NCBI GenBank assembly: GCA_046346665.1 | Contig: JAXMHQ010000030.1 | Location: 8,480 to 72,479, forward strand | DNA length: 64,000 bases | Direction of reading: 5' to 3' | Source: JAXMHQ01 sp046346665 | GTDB lineage: Bacteria > Verrucomicrobiota > Verrucomicrobiia > Limisphaerales > JAXMHQ01 | In this document: positions 61,685 to 64,000 of the stretch, one piece after another | How the letters are laid out: each line of letters starts with the position of its first letter | Numbering within the stretch: the first letter of the stretch is position 1 | The notes under the pieces: model-generated | What the model was told of the DNA's origin: nothing | Database searches by the model: none | What the model saw: the letters and a program-made list of their open reading frames with translations, nothing else | Position numbers and translations under genes: made by a program

Positions 61685-63625
61685 TTAAAAACTGAGGTAG
61701 GTGTACTCCTTGAGCCCCTTTTCGTAATCGTCCAGCAGCTTCATCGCCTCGGACGGTTTCATTCGGTCCGATTTGATCGCCTCGTCCACCTGCGCCTTCA
61801 TCTGGCGTTTGAGTTCGTTTTCATCGTATTGAACCGACGCCAGCGCCTGCACGACGGTGGTGCCTTCGATGATTTCCTCGACGTAATAGCCGGCGGGTTC
61901 GTCGGGATCGAGGAACACGTGGACTTCGTTCACGCGGCCGAACAGGTTGTGCAGGTCGCCCATGATGTCCTGGTAGGCGCCCATCAGGAAGAAACCAAGA
62001 TAATACGGCTCGAGATGGCCGTTGCCGTTCGTGTTGAGCGGATGCAGCGGCAGCGTGTCCCGGACGTCGTTCGTGTCGATGAACTTGTTCACCTGTCCGT
62101 CCGAATCGCAGGTGATGTCCACCAGCGTGGCTTCGCGCGACGGAAATTCATTCAGCCGGCTGACCGGCATGATGGGGAACAACTGGCCGAGCGCCCAGTG
62201 GTCGAGGAGCGATTGGAACACGGAGAAGTTGCAGAGATACTGGTCGCCGAGGCTGTCTTCGAGCCGGCGGATTTCCTCCGGAAGATACGACTGGCCGCGG
62301 TAGCTTTGCACGACCTCATGGCTGATGTCCCAGTAGAGACTCTCGATCTTGGCCTTGTCGGGCAGGTCCAGCACGCCGAGGGTGAACATGTGCTGGGCGT
62401 CCTCGCGCCGTTCCTGCGCGTCGTGGTAGGCCTCGAGCTTGTTCGATTTTCCGAGGTTGCGGCGGATGTCGAGCAGCTCCTTGACGAGGGCATGCTCGTT
62501 GTCGCCGTACGTGAGCGCGCCGCCGGGGCGCGTTTTTTCGATGCTGCCGAAGACCTCCACGATCAGCACGCTGTGATGCGCCACCAGGGCGCGGCCGCTT
62601 TCGCTGATGACATCGGGGTGGGGGACCTTCTCCTGGTTGCACACGTCCGCGATGTAATAAACGATGTCGTTCGTGTACTCCTGCAGCGTGTAATTCATCG
62701 AACTCTCGTACGCCGACCGGTTCCCGTTGTAATCAATCCCCAGCCCGCCGCCGACGTCGAGAAATTCGATGCTGAATCCCATCTTGAACAGCTTCGCATA
62801 CAACCGCGCCGCCTCCTGCACGGCCTTCTTCACCGTCAGGATGTCCGGCACCTGCGAGCCGATGTGGAAATGGAGCAGCTTGAGGCAATGGCCGAGATTC
62901 TCGGCCTTGAGCATCTCGGTGGCGGCGAGGATCTCGGCGGTGCTGAGCCCGAACTTGGCGTTTTCGCCGCCGCTCTCCGCCCAGCGCCCCGCGCCCTTGC
63001 TCAGCAGCCGCGCGCGGATGCCGACGAGCGGTTCCACGCCGAGCTGCTTCGACACGCTGATGATCTGGCGAAGTTCCTCGAGTTTTTCCACCACCATGAT
63101 CACCTTGCGCCCCAGCTTGATCCCGAGCAGCGCCATTCGGATGAAACTGGCATCCTTGTAACCATTGCAAATGATCAGGCTGCCGATCTGGTTCTGCAAC
63201 GCCAGCCCGGCGAACAACTCGGGCTTGCTGCCCACCTCGAGCCCAAAATCGTAAGGCTTGCCCGCGTCCAGGATCTCCTCCACCACCTCGCGCAACTGGT
63301 TCACCTTGATCGGGAAGACGCCGCGATATTTCCCCTGGTAATTGTACTCGGCGATCGAACTCCGGAACGCCAGGTTGATCGACTCCACCCGGTGCCGCAA
63401 AATATCCTGGAACCGGATCAGCAGCGGGAATTTCAGCCCGCGGCCCTTCGCCTCCTCAATCACGTCCGTCAGGTCCACCGGCGCGCCGGCGTCCTGCAGC
63501 GGCCGGGCCACCACGTGGCCGGCATCGTTGATGTCAAAATACCGCGCGCCCCAGCGGGTGATGTTATACAGGGAGCGGGCGGACTCGATACTCCAGGGCT
63601 CGGTGGCCTGAATCACATTGTTCAT
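61685..63625 (-). CDS. speA: Biosynthetic arginine decarboxylase
   Basis: 646 residues, the usual SpeA length. The PLP lysine is K107 in VFPIKVNQ. The TIM-barrel blocks VGIRARLLSKGAGRWAESGG and LHFHIGSQVPDI, then FLDVGGGLGIDYNG, ISESGRALVAHHSVL and the C-terminal HLEPYYLGFFLMGAYQDIMG are conserved. It converts arginine to agmatine for polyamine synthesis. No agmatinase or agmatine deiminase gene is in the window. Confidence 0.96.
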   Translation of the reverse strand: MNNVIQATEPWSIESARSLYNITRWGARYFDINDAGHVVARPLQDAGAPVDLTDVIEEAKGRGLKFPLLIRFQDILRHRVESINLAFRSSIAEYNYQGKYRGVFPIKVNQLREVVEEILDAGKPYDFGLEVGSKPELFAGLALQNQIGSLIICNGYKDASFIRMALLGIKLGRKVIMVVEKLEELRQIISVSKQLGVEPLVGIRARLLSKGAGRWAESGGENAKFGLSTAEILAATEMLKAENLGHCLKLLHFHIGSQVPDILTVKKAVQEAARLYAKLFKMGFSIEFLDVGGGLGIDYNGNRSAYESSMNYTLQEYTNDIVYYIADVCNQEKVPHPDVISESGRALVAHHSVLIVEVFGSIEKTRPGGALTYGDNEHALVKELLDIRRNLGKSNKLEAYHDAQERREDAQHMFTLGVLDLPDKAKIESLYWDISHEVVQSYRGQSYLPEEIRRLEDSLGDQYLCNFSVFQSLLDHWALGQLFPIMPVSRLNEFPSREATLVDITCDSDGQVNKFIDTNDVRDTLPLHPLNTNGNGHLEPYYLGFFLMGAYQDIMGDLHNLFGRVNEVHVFLDPDEPAGYYVEEIIEGTTVVQALASVQYDENELKRQMKAQVDEAIKSDRMKPSEAMKLLDDYEKGLKEYTYLSF

Positions 63626-63697
63626 CGATCATTCCAAACGAGCGCACTATAGGGGGACGCCCGCGGAATTCAATGCAGAATCCTTGTGCCGCGGAAC

Positions 63698-63840
63698 AAA
63701 GGTGGGGCGAGACTCCGTCGAGCCCTGTTCCGAGGAATGGAGTGTTGGAGTGTTGGAGTGTTGGAGTTGTGGAGTATTGCAGAATTCGAAACTTGCGGCC
63801 GCCAGGATTCCGCACTCCGCATTCCGCACTCCGCACTGGA
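63698..63840. repeat. C, L and K2 units
   Basis: A C unit (GGTGGGGCGAGACTCCGTCG, 63701-63720), then GGAGTGTTGGAGTGTTGGAG L repeats (63740-63765), then ATTCCGCACTCCGCATTCCG K2 repeats (to about 63838). It lies between divergent speA and the partial gene at the right end. Confidence 0.75.
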
Positions 63841-63898
63841 AGGAACCACACATTTGTGAGGCTGGTTGGGAATTCATCGGCACTGTATTCTCTGCGCC

Positions 63899-64000
63899 AT
63901 GAAAACCCTCAACACACTCACACTCTGCGCGGCCATGGCGTTTCTCAGCACGTCCGCCCGCGCCGCGTCCTACGGCGATGCAGTCGGCGATTTCACCGGC
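63899..64000 (+). CDS. N-terminal part of an exported protein, cut by the window end
   Basis: 34 codons are visible: a signal peptide MKTLNTLTLCAAMAFLSTSA followed by RAASYGDAVGDFTG. The mature protein lies outside the window, so its function cannot be judged. Confidence 0.6.
   Translation, partial: MKTLNTLTLCAAMAFLSTSARAASYGDAVGDFTG

Overview
The window is a GC-rich, gene-dense bacterial chromosome segment. Several features point to Verrucomicrobiota, probably a Pedosphaera/Limisphaerales-like lineage: large exported RCC1/Ig-like and beta-solenoid proteins with a DPDGNG-type tail, a DUF5069 protein, an alternative complex III (ACIII) operon, and intergenic spaces packed with short-period inverted repeat arrays. 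The taxonomy is inferred; no 16S gene is present.

Layout. 0-16 kb: rsmB, a GreA-type gene and a beta-helix gene (both frameshifted), a DUF5069 gene, rpmE-prfA, a HAD hydrolase, a four-helix-bundle protein, proC, a three-gene ECF sigma operon, then the leftward cluster rpmH-rnpA-yidD-yidC-khpB. 16-24 kb: rpsL-rpsG-fusA, an intact ISAs1-family insertion with a 10-bp target duplication, a periplasmic glutathione peroxidase, and rpsJ-rplC-rplD-rplW ending at a strong terminator. 24-32 kb: hypA, a complete Ech-type (group 4) [NiFe] hydrogenase operon, and a GltD-like flavoprotein. 32-42 kb: tRNA-Val(CAC), a protein with a ComEA-like HhH tail, and two giant exported proteins. 42-47 kb: an uncharacterised conserved protein, rnhB, yraN, a tRNA-dihydrouridine synthase, an MnmC-like methyltransferase and a class V aminotransferase. 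47.7-59 kb: actABCDEF followed by a small membrane protein, a CcoN-like protein, a CcoO-like cytochrome and a monoheme cytochrome c. 59-64 kb: an orphan response regulator, an M48 lipoprotein protease, a membrane protein, speA and the start of an exported protein.

The Ech operon should couple ferredoxin oxidation or reduction to H2 and ion translocation. Its small subunit is fused in frame to a GNAT acetyltransferase domain. The ACIII operon should carry electrons from quinol to cytochrome c. Its CcoN-like subunit has lost the CuB and high-spin haem ligands, so it cannot be a terminal oxidase. Two CRP-type palindromes (TGTGA-N6-TCACA-like) lie in the divergent region upstream of this operon.

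Most intergenic regions hold members of about fifteen short-repeat families (letters A-P below). Most are inverted pairs of arms built of 7-12-bp units, or hairpin doublets. Several show compensatory base changes, and some are nested in a conserved order (A outermost, then N, then C, then B or D inside).
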